Shown: positions 25,955-35,637 of the stretch, piece by piece
How the letters are laid out: the number at the start of each line of letters is the position of its first letter
Numbering within the stretch: position 1 is the stretch's first letter
Origin: an uncultured Polaribacter sp.
GTDB taxonomy: Bacteria > Bacteroidota > Bacteroidia > Flavobacteriales > Flavobacteriaceae
NCBI RefSeq assembly: GCF_947500975.1
Contig: NZ_CANMUE010000003.1
Span: 124,001-188,000 of the forward strand
DNA length: 64,000 nt
Reading direction: 5' to 3'
Position numbers and translations under genes: made by a program
The notes under the pieces: generated by a model
Told to the model about the DNA's origin: nothing
The model's database searches: none
The model's input: the letters and a program-made list of their open reading frames with translations, nothing else

Positions 25955-27958
25955 GTGATTTTACGAAAAAGAATATCTACATATAAAAAACATTGTTTGT
26001 TTTTTATAGCTTTTTTACTGTCTTTTCATTTTTCTTTTGGGCAGAATTTTACTTCAAAAAAGAAAATTAAAGACTCTATTGCAACCTATTTTAATAGCCT
26101 TAAGTATTATAAGAGAAAGGATATTGAAAAGATTAAAAAATATCAAAAAATTCTAAAAGAAAACAATTTAGATACCTTATTGTTAGATAGTTATTTTTTT
26201 TTGGGAATTGAATATGTTTCTAAAAAAGATAGTTTAAATTTTGCTAAAAATTTAAATGCTATAGATAAAATTTATAAAAAAACAAATAGCGAATTAGCTA
26301 AATCTCAATATTATTATTTAAAAGGGACTTATTTTAATAGCAACAATGTAATTGATAGCGCATATACTTATTTTCAAAAGGCAAAAAATATATGTGTAAA
26401 AAACAATTTGTTTAAACATAGTTATAGATCATTTTATTCTCTTATGGAGCTACAACGTAGAATAAAAGATGCACATGGTTTAGATTTAACAGCTATAGAA
26501 GCAATTACTCTTGCTAAAAAAGCAAAAGATTACTATGGATTATCTGATATTTACGCCTACATTGGGTTGAATCATTTTGAAACTAATTTAGAAAAAGGAT
26601 TAGACAACTATAAAAAATCTAGCTTTTATACTAAGAAAATAAAAGATTCTATAGATAAGCAAATTTATACAACTCTTGGATATTTAAATTATAGTTATAC
26701 TTATGTTTTTTATAATGATTTTAAAAAGGCGTTGTTTTATGCTAAAAAAGCAGATTCTGTAAATAATCAGTATCAACTTTTTAAGTATGATAAAGGTTTG
26801 CAAATTGTTACCAAACAAAATATTGGCGTTAGTAATATTGTTTTAGGTAATGAAGCTTTTGGCTTAAAACAATTAAATGAAAGTAAAGATTTGTGTGGTG
26901 AAGATTATCCTATGAAAAAGGCACTAATTTTATATGATATAGGTTTTTATTATCAAAATTTTAAAAAGGATTTAAAAACTACCAGAATAGTAATTAACGA
27001 AGCTCTTAAACTTGCAAAAAAAATTTCTGATCCCGATACGGAACTTTATTGTTTAAAGGTTTTAGCCGAAATTTCAAACCCTGTTGAATCAAATAAATAT
27101 TATAAAAAATATATAAAATTAAGTGATAGTTTATTTTCTAAAAAAAATGAGTTAAAAGATAGTTATGCGCTTGTTAAATACGAAACAAAAGAAAAAGAAG
27201 CAGAAAATAATTTTTTAAGACAAGAAAATATTTCGAACATTATTAAGTTAGAAAATATTCTTCATAAAAATAGAATTATACAATTAATTGCCTTTTTATT
27301 TATTTTAATAATAGTATTTATAATTATCTTTTATTATCAAAGACAAAAATCCTTAATTTATATAAACAATTTAGCAAAAGCTACAGCAAGAGAAGAAGAA
27401 AGGCAAAAAATTGCATCTAATTTACATGATAAAATTGTTGGTGATTTAAGGTTGATATATCAAAAAGCAGAAACTAGTAATCAAATAGAAATTTCTAAAC
27501 CTTTATTTAAGTTAAAAGAAGAAATTAGAAATTTATCGCATAAGTTAAGTAGTGTTAGTTTTGAAGAAGTGTATTTTAAAGAACAAATGATTAATCTTAT
27601 AAGTGATTATTTTTCTCCAGATTTTAAAATTAAAACCCATGGGTTAAATGATGTAGATTGGAAAAATGTTAATAATACAATAAAAAGAACCATATATTTA
27701 GTAGCAAGAGAAGCTATTCAAAACAGTAAAAAGCATTCTGAAGCTACTTCATTAAATTTATTTTTTGAAATTTCTAATAAAAAATTAAGTTTAAAAATTA
27801 ATGATAATGGTAAAGGTTTTGATATTAATTCTCCAAAATATGGTTTAGGTTTAAAAAATCAAAAACAAAGAGTAGAAGAATTAAATGGGGTTTTACTTTT
27901 AGAAAGTATTATTAATATTGGAACTACTACAACAATTGACATACCGTTAACTGTTTAA
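25955..27958 (+). CDS. TPR-containing membrane sensor histidine kinase (HisKA_3 type)
   Basis: A 667-residue two-component kinase starting with GTG. A signal peptide-like N-terminus (about residues 15-30) leads into a periplasmic region with TPR-like helical repeats (about 40-410). One membrane helix follows (about 445-463, IAFLFILIIVFIIIFYY). The kinase part has the phospho-acceptor His in EEERQKIASNLHDKIVG (about residue 490). The ATP-binding domain carries REAIQNSKKHSE, NDNGKGFD and GLGLKNQKQRVEEL. It pairs with the response regulator 12 bases downstream. A second, separate pair of the same type lies at 46886-49627. The signal sensed is unknown. Confidence 0.9.
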   Translation: MILRKRISTYKKHCLFFIAFLLSFHFSFGQNFTSKKKIKDSIATYFNSLKYYKRKDIEKIKKYQKILKENNLDTLLLDSYFFLGIEYVSKKDSLNFAKNLNAIDKIYKKTNSELAKSQYYYLKGTYFNSNNVIDSAYTYFQKAKNICVKNNLFKHSYRSFYSLMELQRRIKDAHGLDLTAIEAITLAKKAKDYYGLSDIYAYIGLNHFETNLEKGLDNYKKSSFYTKKIKDSIDKQIYTTLGYLNYSYTYVFYNDFKKALFYAKKADSVNNQYQLFKYDKGLQIVTKQNIGVSNIVLGNEAFGLKQLNESKDLCGEDYPMKKALILYDIGFYYQNFKKDLKTTRIVINEALKLAKKISDPDTELYCLKVLAEISNPVESNKYYKKYIKLSDSLFSKKNELKDSYALVKYETKEKEAENNFLRQENISNIIKLENILHKNRIIQLIAFLFILIIVFIIIFYYQRQKSLIYINNLAKATAREEERQKIASNLHDKIVGDLRLIYQKAETSNQIEISKPLFKLKEEIRNLSHKLSSVSFEEVYFKEQMINLISDYFSPDFKIKTHGLNDVDWKNVNNTIKRTIYLVAREAIQNSKKHSEATSLNLFFEISNKKLSLKINDNGKGFDINSPKYGLGLKNQKQRVEELNGVLLLESIINIGTTTTIDIPLTV

Positions 27959-27970
27959 TATTTAAAATAA

Positions 27971-28651
27971 TTGGAAAAAGATATTAAAATATTATTTGTT
28001 GATGATCATCTTTTAATTTTAAAAGGTTTTCTGTCAATGTTTAAAGAGTCTGAAAGTTTTAATAAAATAAATGTTGTAATTAAAACAAGTGGAGATGAAG
28101 CACTACAAACTGTTAAAAATGCTTTGGAAACAGATCCTTTTGATATTGTTTTTACAGATTTAAGTTTTAATACAACTACAAATACTATTCATTCTGGCGA
28201 AACACTCATCAAAGAATTAAAAAAAGCAGCTCCAAATTTAAAGATTGGCGTAATTACAGGACATTCTGAAACAAATAGAATTTATAATGTTATTACAAAC
28301 CTTAACCCTTTAGCCTATATTTTAAAGGATAGCTGTAATCTAACAGAGCTGAACTTTGCTATAGAAAGAATGCTTAATGATGAGGTTTATTATTCTCATA
28401 TTGTTCACCAAAAAATTTTAAAAAGAAGCATTATTCAAATTTCGATGGATGAAATTGCACTTCAAATTTTAGAAGAACTTCCTAAACACCCCAAAATTGG
28501 TAATCTTGTTGGTCATATTGTAAATAGTAATGGAAAATTATTACAAATAAGGTCAATAGAAAAAAAATTATCTGATTTAAGAATAAGTTTAAATGCACAA
28601 AACAATACAGATTTAGTGCTGAAAGCCAAGGAGTTAGGTGTTGTAGATTAA
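27971..28651 (+). CDS. NarL/FixJ-type response regulator with a divergent output domain
   Basis: A 226-residue regulator beginning with TTG at 27971. The receiver domain has the acidic pair in LFVDDHLLILKG (about residues 7-18), the phospho-acceptor Asp in DIVFTDLSF (about residue 58) and the conserved Lys in AYILKDSC (about residue 118). The C-terminal region (about 155-226) resembles a LuxR-type helix-turn-helix only weakly. Where FIS-like proteins read KTVKNHL..., it has RSIEKKLSDLRISLNAQNN. DNA binding is thus likely but unproven. It follows its kinase by 12 bases. Confidence 0.85.
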   Translation: MEKDIKILFVDDHLLILKGFLSMFKESESFNKINVVIKTSGDEALQTVKNALETDPFDIVFTDLSFNTTTNTIHSGETLIKELKKAAPNLKIGVITGHSETNRIYNVITNLNPLAYILKDSCNLTELNFAIERMLNDEVYYSHIVHQKILKRSIIQISMDEIALQILEELPKHPKIGNLVGHIVNSNGKLLQIRSIEKKLSDLRISLNAQNNTDLVLKAKELGVVD

Positions 28652-28713
28652 AGAGTACGTAAATCCGTAAAAATAGTTGCGGAAAATAACCTTTTAATTA
28701 AAGAAATTAATAT

Positions 28714-28721
28714 TATATTTG
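28714..28721 (+). promoter_or_regulatory. Orphan Bacteroidota -7 box in the gap before mgtE
   Basis: TATATTTG matches TAnnTTTG exactly, but no gene follows on this strand and no -33 TTG lies at the right distance. A transcript would end at the hairpin at 28795, about 100 bases on. It may be chance. Confidence 0.2.
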
Positions 28722-28794
28722 TATAGGCAAAAAAAGTTTTTTTTTGTTGATTTTGAATTAGATATTGGGGAATACTAGTTTTAAGTAAATTACT

Positions 28795-28830
28795 AAAAGC
28801 TTTAAGTTATTTATAACTTAAAGCTTTTTT
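28795..28830. terminator. Hairpin terminator between the regulator and mgtE
   Basis: Arms AAAAGCTTTAAGTTAT and ATAACTTAAAGCTTTT (16 bp) close a 2-base loop, with a T-run on the plus side. It lies between convergent genes. Confidence 0.85.
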
Positions 28831-30179
28831 TATATTCCTAAAATCATTTTAGCAATTAGAAAGTAAATTAGAATTCCAAAAATATCATTACTAGTTGTAA
28901 TAAATGGACCAGTAGCAATTGCAGGATCTATACCTCTTTTGTTTAAAAATAAGGGAACAAAAGTACCTATTAAACCTGCAATAATAATAACTACAATTAA
29001 AGAAACAGAAATAGCAAAAGCAAGTTTAATTTGACCTTCATATACCCAAACAAATAAGAATAAAAATAGTGCCAAAATAACACCATTTAGAGCTGCTAAA
29101 AGCATTTCTTTAAAAAGCCTACTATTTATACTTCCTTTTACATCATTATTTGCTAAACCTTGTACAATAATTGCAGAAGATTGTACACCAACGTTTCCTG
29201 CCATTGCCGCAATTAATGGTGTAAAAAAGAAAAGCGTTGCGTATTTAGAAAAAACAGTATGAAAACCTTTCATAATAATAAATGCTCCAACACCTCCAAT
29301 TAAACCTAAGAAAAGCCACGGTAATCTAGCTCTTGTAAGTTGTAAAATACTGTCATCAGAGTCTACATCTTGGGTTAAACCAGCAGCCATTTGATAATCT
29401 TTATCGGCTTCTTCTTTTAATACATCAACAATATCATCTATGGTAATTCTACCAACAAGAACATTATTATTGTCTACAACAGGTATGGCTTCTAAATCAT
29501 ATTTAGTCATAATTTTTGCAACCTCTTCATCATCTTCATGAACATTTACAGAATCTACAGTAGACTTAGAAATGTCTGCAATTTTTTGATCTGATTTTGC
29601 AATTATTAAATCTTTTAAAGATAATCTTCCAACTAATTTTTCTTCTTTATCAACTACATATATAGAGTGTACTCTTGTAACTTCTTTTGCTTGCCCTCTA
29701 ATTCTTCTCATACAGCCAGCAACAGTCCATGTCTCATAAACTTTTACTAACTCTTTTGCCATTAAAGCCCCTGCAGTATCATCATCATAAGACAAAAGTT
29801 CTTTGATATCTGCAACTAATTCTTGATCATCTAAAGCACTTATTACACGCTCTTGGCGTTCTTCTGAAAGTTCACCAATAATATCAGCAGCATCATCAGA
29901 ATCCATTTCACCAATTTCATCCGCAATTTCTTTTGCTGATAAATTTTTTAAAATTTTTTCACGAATATCTTCTTCTAATTCTGTAAGAATTTCTGATGTT
30001 TTTTCGCTATCTAAAAGTTTAATGATATAAATGGCTTCATCAAAATTTACTTCGTCTAAAACTTCAGCAATATCTGCATAATGGACATCTTTAAAAATAG
30101 CAGAAATTGATTTGTCTTTTTTATTTGCTACAAGTTCTGTTAGGTTTTCTAGAAATTCATTTGTAAATTCAAATGCCAT
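28830..30179 (-). CDS. mgtE: Magnesium transporter MgtE
   Basis: Mg2+ channel/transporter of 449 residues. The N-terminal MgtE_N superhelix (about 1-130) is followed by a CBS-domain pair (about 135-260: the region with [16 protein letters not shown] and [13 protein letters not shown]) that senses cytosolic Mg2+. The C-terminal half has five membrane helices, including the conserved [10 protein letters not shown] segment and TPLIAAM that line the pore. Length and order are standard. Its start overlaps the end of rsmA by 11 bases, so the two are co-transcribed. No M-box riboswitch is seen in front because the start lies within rsmA. Confidence 0.95.
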   Translation of the reverse strand: MAFEFTNEFLENLTELVANKKDKSISAIFKDVHYADIAEVLDEVNFDEAIYIIKLLDSEKTSEILTELEEDIREKILKNLSAKEIADEIGEMDSDDAADIIGELSEERQERVISALDDQELVADIKELLSYDDDTAGALMAKELVKVYETWTVAGCMRRIRGQAKEVTRVHSIYVVDKEEKLVGRLSLKDLIIAKSDQKIADISKSTVDSVNVHEDDEEVAKIMTKYDLEAIPVVDNNNVLVGRITIDDIVDVLKEEADKDYQMAAGLTQDVDSDDSILQLTRARLPWLFLGLIGGVGAFIIMKGFHTVFSKYATLFFFTPLIAAMAGNVGVQSSAIIVQGLANNDVKGSINSRLFKEMLLAALNGVILALFLFLFVWVYEGQIKLAFAISVSLIVVIIIAGLIGTFVPLFLNKRGIDPAIATGPFITTSNDIFGILIYFLIAKMILGI

Positions 30180-30972
30180 TTTTCGTTAATTTTTGTGTGA
30201 GTAAAATAAACTCTTTAACTGATAATTGTTCTGGGCGCTTGGCAAATATAGGTTCTTCTTTTAAAGAATCCGAAAGTTGAAATGATTTTAAACTTGAACG
30301 TAACATTTTTCTACGTTGATTAAAGGCGGTTTTTACCACCCTAAAAAATAATTTTTCATCAACTGGTAATGAATAATCTTTTTTTCTGATAAATCTTATT
30401 ACACCAGAATCTACTTTTGGTGGTGGGTTAAAAACCGTTGGTGGAACTGTAAATAAATACTCAACATCAAAAAAAGCTTGTGTTAAAACTGATAGAATTC
30501 CATAAATTTTAGAGCCTTCTTTTTCTGCAATTCTCATGGCAACTTCTTTTTGAAACATACCTGCAAATTCAGGTACATAATCTCTATTTTCAATTGCTTT
30601 AAAAACTATTTGAGAAGATATGTTATATGGGAAATTTCCTATTATAGCAACTTGTTTTTTATTAAAAATTTCTGTGATTTTTTTCTTTAAAAAATCGCCT
30701 TCAATAATTTCAAAATTTTCTTTAGAAGTATCTAGTTTAATATGTTCTACCGGAAAGGTTTCGTTTAAGTAAGCAACCGATTCTCTGTCTAATTCTAATA
30801 CTGTAACTTTTGGTTTTTTAGGTAATAAATATTTGGTTAAAACGCCCATTCCTGGGCCAATTTCTAACACATGATTATATCCAACTTCTGTTAAAGCATC
30901 TGCAATTTTTTTTGCAATTGTTTCATCAGTTAAAAAATGTTGTCCAAGATGTTTTTTTGCTTTTACAGACAT
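30169..30972 (-). CDS. rsmA: 16S rRNA (A1518/A1519) dimethyladenosine transferase
   Basis: Dimethylates two adjacent adenosines at the 3' end of 16S rRNA with SAM. Family motifs are present: [12 protein letters not shown] at the N-terminus, [16 protein letters not shown] (about residues 41-56), and [11 protein letters not shown], the N-x-P-Y catalytic motif (about residue 113). The C-terminal [16 protein letters not shown] segment is also typical. Length is 267 residues. The -7 box TATCTTTG lies 26-33 bases before the ATG. The mgtE gene overlaps its 3' end. Confidence 0.97.
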   Translation of the reverse strand: MSVKAKKHLGQHFLTDETIAKKIADALTEVGYNHVLEIGPGMGVLTKYLLPKKPKVTVLELDRESVAYLNETFPVEHIKLDTSKENFEIIEGDFLKKKITEIFNKKQVAIIGNFPYNISSQIVFKAIENRDYVPEFAGMFQKEVAMRIAEKEGSKIYGILSVLTQAFFDVEYLFTVPPTVFNPPPKVDSGVIRFIRKKDYSLPVDEKLFFRVVKTAFNQRRKMLRSSLKSFQLSDSLKEEPIFAKRPEQLSVKEFILLTQKLTKNGI

Positions 30973-30997
30973 TTGTTTTGCTTTTATACTTCATAAA

Positions 30998-31005
30998 CAA
31001 AGATA
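30998..31005 (-). promoter_or_regulatory. rsmA: Bacteroidota -7 box for rsmA-mgtE
   Basis: The minus strand reads TATCTTTG, an exact TAnnTTTG match, 26 bases before the rsmA ATG. No -33 TTG is clear. Confidence 0.5.
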
Positions 31006-31055
31006 CAGTTAATATCGGCATAATTTTTGGTGATTTCTGTTTTAAATCAACCAAA

Positions 31056-31892
31056 ATGGATAAAAAAATACTATTAATTGCTGTATTTGTATTTGGGTTT
31101 AATACAAATAATTTTTGTCAAAATGGAAAGTTATACAAAGGAAAAGAGAGTTTAAAAACTACAAATTCATCGTCTTCTAATAAAGGTACTACAAAAATTT
31201 CACGTTCAAGAAGACATTATAATAATGAAGAAATAAGGAGTCCGTTTGCAAGTATTATTTGGGGTATTTTTGCATATACAGTTTATGGTGTTGCTGTAGA
31301 ATCTCCTTGGGAAAAGGATAGTAAAATGCACGATGCAGAAATTGCTCATTATCCTTTTGAAAAAACTACTCATGGAAATTTTATTTACACAGATTCAATA
31401 AACTACAATCTTGCAAGGTTTGATATTACTAATAGTTTTGTGATTGAAAACAGTAATTTATATGGTAATAATTTGGGAGTAAATTTTCGTTTTTTAAGAC
31501 GTTTTGCTATAGATGTAGATTACTTGTATTTAAAAGAAAATGTAAATAGTATAAACGATTCTTTTTATTTGTATGCTGCTTTATTAAAATATTATAGAAT
31601 AAGAACACAAAAGTTTGATGCTTGGTTTGGTTTAGGTGCAATGCATGTTGCAAATGATGTTCATAAAACTGGTTTTGGCTTGGGTTTTGGAGCTGAGTGG
31701 TTTATAGCAAAACCAATTAGTTTAGAGTTTACTCATAAATGGACAAATATTAATAGCCAAGAGGTACACAAAACAAAAGTGTATTTAAAATATTATCTTA
31801 AAAATTATCATATCTCATCTGGATATGAGCATTTTAAAATTGGTGTATCTAAAATTAATGCTTTTTCTATTGGTGTTGGAGCCAGTTTTTAA
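31056..31892 (+). CDS. Exported protein, likely beta-barrel, of unknown function
   Basis: A 278-residue protein with a signal peptide (MDKKILLIAVFVFGFNTNNF, cleavage near residue 22). A short Ser/Thr/Lys-rich region follows, then alternating strands with frequent Tyr/Phe and the end NAFSIGVGASF, an aromatic C-terminus fitting an outer-membrane barrel. I moved the start to ATG 31056: the frame is open further back to 30912, but that region overlaps the rsmA 5' end and shows no signal peptide. It has no match that I recognise. Its stop overlaps the convergent DUF4286 gene by 4 bases. Confidence 0.72.
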   Translation: MDKKILLIAVFVFGFNTNNFCQNGKLYKGKESLKTTNSSSSNKGTTKISRSRRHYNNEEIRSPFASIIWGIFAYTVYGVAVESPWEKDSKMHDAEIAHYPFEKTTHGNFIYTDSINYNLARFDITNSFVIENSNLYGNNLGVNFRFLRRFAIDVDYLYLKENVNSINDSFYLYAALLKYYRIRTQKFDAWFGLGAMHVANDVHKTGFGLGFGAEWFIAKPISLEFTHKWTNINSQEVHKTKVYLKYYLKNYHISSGYEHFKIGVSKINAFSIGVGASF

Positions 31893-32218
31893 TTATTAGC
31901 AGTTGTAGGGTAAAATTCTTTTATTACTTTTAATTCAGTTCTAAAAGCAAGCATTTTATCGCCATACTTTTTTAAGCTTTCAACTTGTAACTTTTCTGCA
32001 TCTTCGTTGTAATAATCATCTAAATCTTGTCTTGAATTTGCAGTATATTGAATAGAAAATGTTTTACCACCCATTTCTTCATCAACTAAAACTTCTGTAA
32101 ATTTTGCTGATGTAAATTTACCTGTGTTTAAAACATCCAAAATATGATTTTCTATCCAAATTAACCATTCAGAAACTAAGGTATCTTCAATATTTATAGT
32201 TACGTTATATATGTACAT
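31889..32218 (-). CDS. DUF4286-family protein
   Basis: A 109-residue protein of the small DUF4286 family, mostly found in Bacteroidota. Typical segments are YIYNVTINIEDTLVSEWLIW, LVDEEMGGKTFSIQYTA and the end EFYPTTAN. It has alpha/beta character resembling small ferredoxin-like dimers. The function is unknown. It lies upstream of nothing obvious on its strand: the next minus-strand gene in the reading direction is rsmA, across the convergent barrel gene. The TPR gene lies 53 bases upstream of its start and may be co-transcribed. Confidence 0.8.
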   Translation of the reverse strand: MYIYNVTINIEDTLVSEWLIWIENHILDVLNTGKFTSAKFTEVLVDEEMGGKTFSIQYTANSRQDLDDYYNEDAEKLQVESLKKYGDKMLAFRTELKVIKEFYPTTANN

Positions 32219-32271
32219 TAATAAGGTTTTTAGTTATTTGTTTTTTTGATGTAGTTTTAGAGAAGCATAAA

Positions 32272-34077
32272 CTATATGTCATCTCCTCTAAGTTTTCTAA
32301 ACCTCTTTCTGGCATCAACCAAGTAAATACTTGATGGATGTTCAAAAATTATTTTCTGATAATATTCTTGAGCTTTTTCAGGATTGTTTAAGTTGTTATT
32401 GTACATTTCTGCCATCATAAAATATACATCATCAGTTAAAAAACCTTGATTATCTGCTGCAACTATTTTTGCCAAACTTAAAATAGCATCATCATATCTT
32501 TTTAATTTGATATATAATTTTGCTTTAAAAAATAAGGCATCATCATAAATTACTTCACTAGGGTTTAGACCATTTTCAAAAAAATCATTAGATGTAAAAA
32601 GTGTTTCAATTTCTGATAAAGCTTCATCGTTTTTATTTTGATACGCTAATAATTCTGCCCTAGCCAATTGTTTTAATCCAGATGGAATAGAATCTACAGG
32701 TTCATTATCAGTAATTTTTAAAAATAAATCTACAGCATCATTGGCAATTAGTTGTGTGGTAGAACCTTTTAATACTTTTAGTTGTGCTTTTGCCCAAGTA
32801 AAATCACCTTTATAATAACTAGTTTGTGCTACTTTAAAACGGGCTTGTTGTGCCAATTCATGGTCTTCTAATTTTGTTTGAATTTGAGAAAAATAGATCA
32901 ATGCTTTGTTATAATTTCCTTGAAAAACCAAAACATCGCCCAATTTTAATTTAATTGCGGCTTGGTCAAATTTTGATCTAGTAAAGGTTAACGCTTTTTC
33001 TAAAACTTGTTTGGCTTGTTGAGGTTTGTTTTTGTTAAAAGTTAAAAAATCTGCATATTCTACTTGCAATTTTATGGTTAAAGAATTAGTGCCAAATTCT
33101 TTAAAAAGTGCTTGAAATATATTTTCTGTTTCTACATTATTAGTTGCAATTGCAATTTTTGTTAAGTATAAATTTGCATTAATTTTTTCTTCATTAAAAA
33201 CAGATTTATCATTGATAAAATCAAAACAGTTTTTAGCAGCGTCAAAACTTTTATTTTCAAAAGCATTTTTACCTAAATCAAAAATGGCAAATAAATCTGA
33301 TGGATTTCTTTGATACAAAGCTTTCTCTTGTATTAATGCTTTTCCGTAATCTTTTTGTTGTGCAAATAACCAACTTAACAAAATATTCCAAACATCTTTT
33401 GGGTTTCTAGCAGATTTTCTTAACAAGGTTTTTCTGAATAAAACATTTGTTTCATTTTCAGAGTCGTCAGTTATATATTGGCTAGCATATCTTTGTACTA
33501 AATTTAGATAAGAATCTTGTTTGTCAATTAAATTTATGTAAGCATAAAACATTTTTTCATATTCACCTTTTTCACCATAAATCTGTGCAATTTGAAAATT
33601 ATAATTTGCATTCGGGTTTTTAATCATTGCTTTTTCATATGCAGAAATTGCATAATCTAACAAGTTGTAATCTTTAAAAATACGACCAATTGTACCACCA
33701 AAAGCAGCATTTTTGTCTAAAGAATTTATTGCTTTTTCATACTGAATTTTAGCTTGCTCTTCCTTTTGCTGTTTGCTATAGTTATATCCTAAAAAAACAT
33801 ACAAATAAACTTGATTTGCATTTTGTTGAATTCTTTTTTTTAGAAGATTTTCTGCGGTAAGAAATTGATTTGTTTCTTGATAACAAGAAATTAATCTGTT
33901 TAAATATGATGTGTTAAAGGGAGTTAAATTGTATAGTTTTTTGTAAATCTGAGTTGCTTTCTCAAATTCTCCTTCTCTAAAATAGCTTTCTGCTAATTTA
34001 AATTCGTTTTGAACATCTTTTTGTGAAAAGGCAAAACTACTTATGAATAACAAAAAAAGTAAAAAATATTTTTTCAT
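32272..34077 (-). CDS. TPR-repeat protein, exported
   Basis: A 601-residue protein with a signal peptide (about residues 1-19, ending FAFSQ) and about 12-14 TPR units. Examples are ESYFREGEFEKATQIYKKLY, ALIYFSQIQTKL and the final PEKAQEYYQKIIFEHPSSIY. No catalytic domain is present. It probably works as a periplasmic scaffold, like other Bacteroidota TPR proteins, with unknown partners. The end contains VDARKRFRKLRGD, a basic tail. A -7 box (TATCTTTG) lies 8 bases before the start, and the DUF4286 gene follows. Confidence 0.85.
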   Translation of the reverse strand: MKKYFLLFLLFISSFAFSQKDVQNEFKLAESYFREGEFEKATQIYKKLYNLTPFNTSYLNRLISCYQETNQFLTAENLLKKRIQQNANQVYLYVFLGYNYSKQQKEEQAKIQYEKAINSLDKNAAFGGTIGRIFKDYNLLDYAISAYEKAMIKNPNANYNFQIAQIYGEKGEYEKMFYAYINLIDKQDSYLNLVQRYASQYITDDSENETNVLFRKTLLRKSARNPKDVWNILLSWLFAQQKDYGKALIQEKALYQRNPSDLFAIFDLGKNAFENKSFDAAKNCFDFINDKSVFNEEKINANLYLTKIAIATNNVETENIFQALFKEFGTNSLTIKLQVEYADFLTFNKNKPQQAKQVLEKALTFTRSKFDQAAIKLKLGDVLVFQGNYNKALIYFSQIQTKLEDHELAQQARFKVAQTSYYKGDFTWAKAQLKVLKGSTTQLIANDAVDLFLKITDNEPVDSIPSGLKQLARAELLAYQNKNDEALSEIETLFTSNDFFENGLNPSEVIYDDALFFKAKLYIKLKRYDDAILSLAKIVAADNQGFLTDDVYFMMAEMYNNNLNNPEKAQEYYQKIIFEHPSSIYLVDARKRFRKLRGDDI

Positions 34078-34084
34078 ATAATTT

Positions 34085-34092
34085 CAAAGATA
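34085..34092 (-). promoter_or_regulatory. Bacteroidota -7 box for the TPR gene
   Basis: The minus strand reads TATCTTTG, an exact TAnnTTTG match, about 7 bases before the ATG at 34077, so the mRNA would be almost leaderless. Confidence 0.5.
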
Positions 34093-34155
34093 ATCAACAA
34101 AAATGTTAAAATTTTATTAAACCCATCTATTTTTAGAAAGTTGTCTGTAACATTT

Positions 34156-34171
34156 TGGCACGAAAGTTGTC
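34156..34171 (+). promoter_or_regulatory. Sigma-54 (RpoN)-type -24/-12 promoter
   Basis: TTGGCACG at 34155-34162 and TTGT at 34167-34170 match YTGGCACG-RNNN-TTGCW closely, with the GG and GC-position doublets 10 bases apart as required. The -12 GC is GT here. The predicted start lies near 34182, about 20 bases before the ATG of the small gene at 34203. No other sigma-54 match of this quality was noticed in the window. Confidence 0.65.
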
Positions 34172-34202
34172 TATAGTATATAACAACTAAACAAAACTGA
34201 TT

Positions 34203-34346
34203 ATGAAAGATCTAACTAACAAGTACGAAAACGCAAAAAACAACTCAATAAAGTTTATGAGAAATGGGCAAATTAGCGCTTATTTAAATTCACTTATAGA
34301 AATGAATAAATATAAGAGGTTAATGATTGCTATTGTAGCAAACTAA
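34203..34346 (+). CDS. Small 47-residue protein of unknown function behind a sigma-54 promoter
   Basis: A 47-codon gene starting MKDLTNKYENAKNNSIKF, missing from ordinary length cut-offs. It is a helical, Lys/Asn-rich protein ending YKRLMIAIVAN, with no signal peptide and a weakly hydrophobic tail. The strict sigma-54-type promoter about 20 bases upstream and ordinary codon use argue it is real. From memory, small proteins of this shape occur across Flavobacteriaceae, but I cannot confirm it here. Its stop overlaps the convergent serS stop by 4 bases. The function is unknown; a nitrogen- or stress-linked regulatory peptide is only a guess. Confidence 0.7.
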   Translation: MKDLTNKYENAKNNSIKFMRNGQISAYLNSLIEMNKYKRLMIAIVAN

Positions 34347-35617
34347 TTAATAATACTAAAACCAGTATAAGGAATCAAGGCTTCCGGAACTTGAATTCCG
34401 TCAGCTGTTTGATAGTTTTCTAAAATACCCGCTAAAACACGTGGTAAAGCTAAAGAGCTTCCATTTAACGTGTGTGCTAATTCACTTTTTCCTTCTTTAT
34501 TTTTAAACCGTAGTTTTAATCTGTTTGCTTGAAATGTTTCAAAGTTTGATGCAGAACTAATTTCTAACCATCTATCTTGCGCTGTTGAAAATAGTTCAAA
34601 ATCAAAAGTTAAAGCAGATGTAAAACCTGTATCTCCACCGCATAAGCGTAAAATTCTATAAGGTAATTTAAGTTCACGTAAAATATTTTTTATGTGTTCT
34701 ACCATACCATCTAATGCTTTATAAGAATTGTTTGGGTGTTCAATTCTTACAATTTCTACTTTATCAAATTGGTGTAACCTATTTAAACCACGTACATGCG
34801 CACCATAACTACCGGCTTCACGTCTAAAACATGGTGTGTAACCAGTAACAGTAATTGGAAACTCAGATTCTTGCATTAAATTACCACGAAACATATTTGT
34901 AATTGGTACTTCAGCAGTTGGTATTAAATACAAATCGTCAACTGTAGAATGATACATTTGCCCATCTTTATCTGGTAATTGCCCAGTTGCAGTTGCAGAT
35001 GCAGTATTTACTAAATGCGGAACTTGCACTTCTGTATAACCTGCTTCTATATTTTTATCTAAAAAATAATTAATTAAAGCACGTTGTAACCTTGCCCCTT
35101 TCCCTTTATAAACAGGAAAACCAGCGCCAGAAATTTTGTTTCCTAACTCAAAATCTATAATGTCATATTTTTTTGCTAATTCCCAATGAGGAAGCGCATT
35201 TTCTCCTAAATCAGGAATAACACCTTCACTAAAAACATTCTCATTATCATCTTCAGAAGTACCTGATTTTACAGATGCATGAGGCACATTTGGTATTTGA
35301 TACAAAAGCGTATCCAGTTCATCAGAATACATATTTAATTTTTCTGATAAATCTTTTGATGCTTCTTTTAACTGAACCGTTTTTTCTTTTAAAATATTTG
35401 CTTTTTGTACTTGACCCGTTTTAAAAAGACCGCCAATTTCTTTGGATAATTTATTAGATTCTGCTAAGGTGTTATCAAGTTGAACCTGTGTTGCTCTTCT
35501 ATTTTCATCCGCAGTTAAAACTTGTTCAACAATTGTTTCAGCATTTGCAAAATTACGTTTTGCTAATCCATTTAAAACAGCTTCTTTGTTTTCTCTAATA
35601 AAGTGTACTTGTAACAT
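34343..35617 (-). CDS. serS: Serine--tRNA ligase
   Basis: Class II aminoacyl-tRNA synthetase that charges tRNA-Ser and, where relevant, tRNA-Sec. The N-terminal long coiled-coil arm is at about residues 1-110. Motif 2 is TPCFRREAGSYG with RGLNRLHQFDKVE, and motif 3 is LNGSSLALPRVLAGILENYQ near the C-terminus. Length is 424 residues, normal for bacteria. A -7 box lies about 20 bases upstream. Its 3' end overlaps the small sigma-54-driven gene by 4 bases. Confidence 0.97.
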   Translation of the reverse strand: MLQVHFIRENKEAVLNGLAKRNFANAETIVEQVLTADENRRATQVQLDNTLAESNKLSKEIGGLFKTGQVQKANILKEKTVQLKEASKDLSEKLNMYSDELDTLLYQIPNVPHASVKSGTSEDDNENVFSEGVIPDLGENALPHWELAKKYDIIDFELGNKISGAGFPVYKGKGARLQRALINYFLDKNIEAGYTEVQVPHLVNTASATATGQLPDKDGQMYHSTVDDLYLIPTAEVPITNMFRGNLMQESEFPITVTGYTPCFRREAGSYGAHVRGLNRLHQFDKVEIVRIEHPNNSYKALDGMVEHIKNILRELKLPYRILRLCGGDTGFTSALTFDFELFSTAQDRWLEISSASNFETFQANRLKLRFKNKEGKSELAHTLNGSSLALPRVLAGILENYQTADGIQVPEALIPYTGFSIIN

Positions 35618-35637
35618 TTTTGGTGTATTATAAGCAG

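Noticed and set aside
30912..31055. Upstream extension of the barrel gene at 31056
   Set aside because: The extension overlaps the rsmA 5' end and its promoter box, and removes the signal peptide from the N-terminus.
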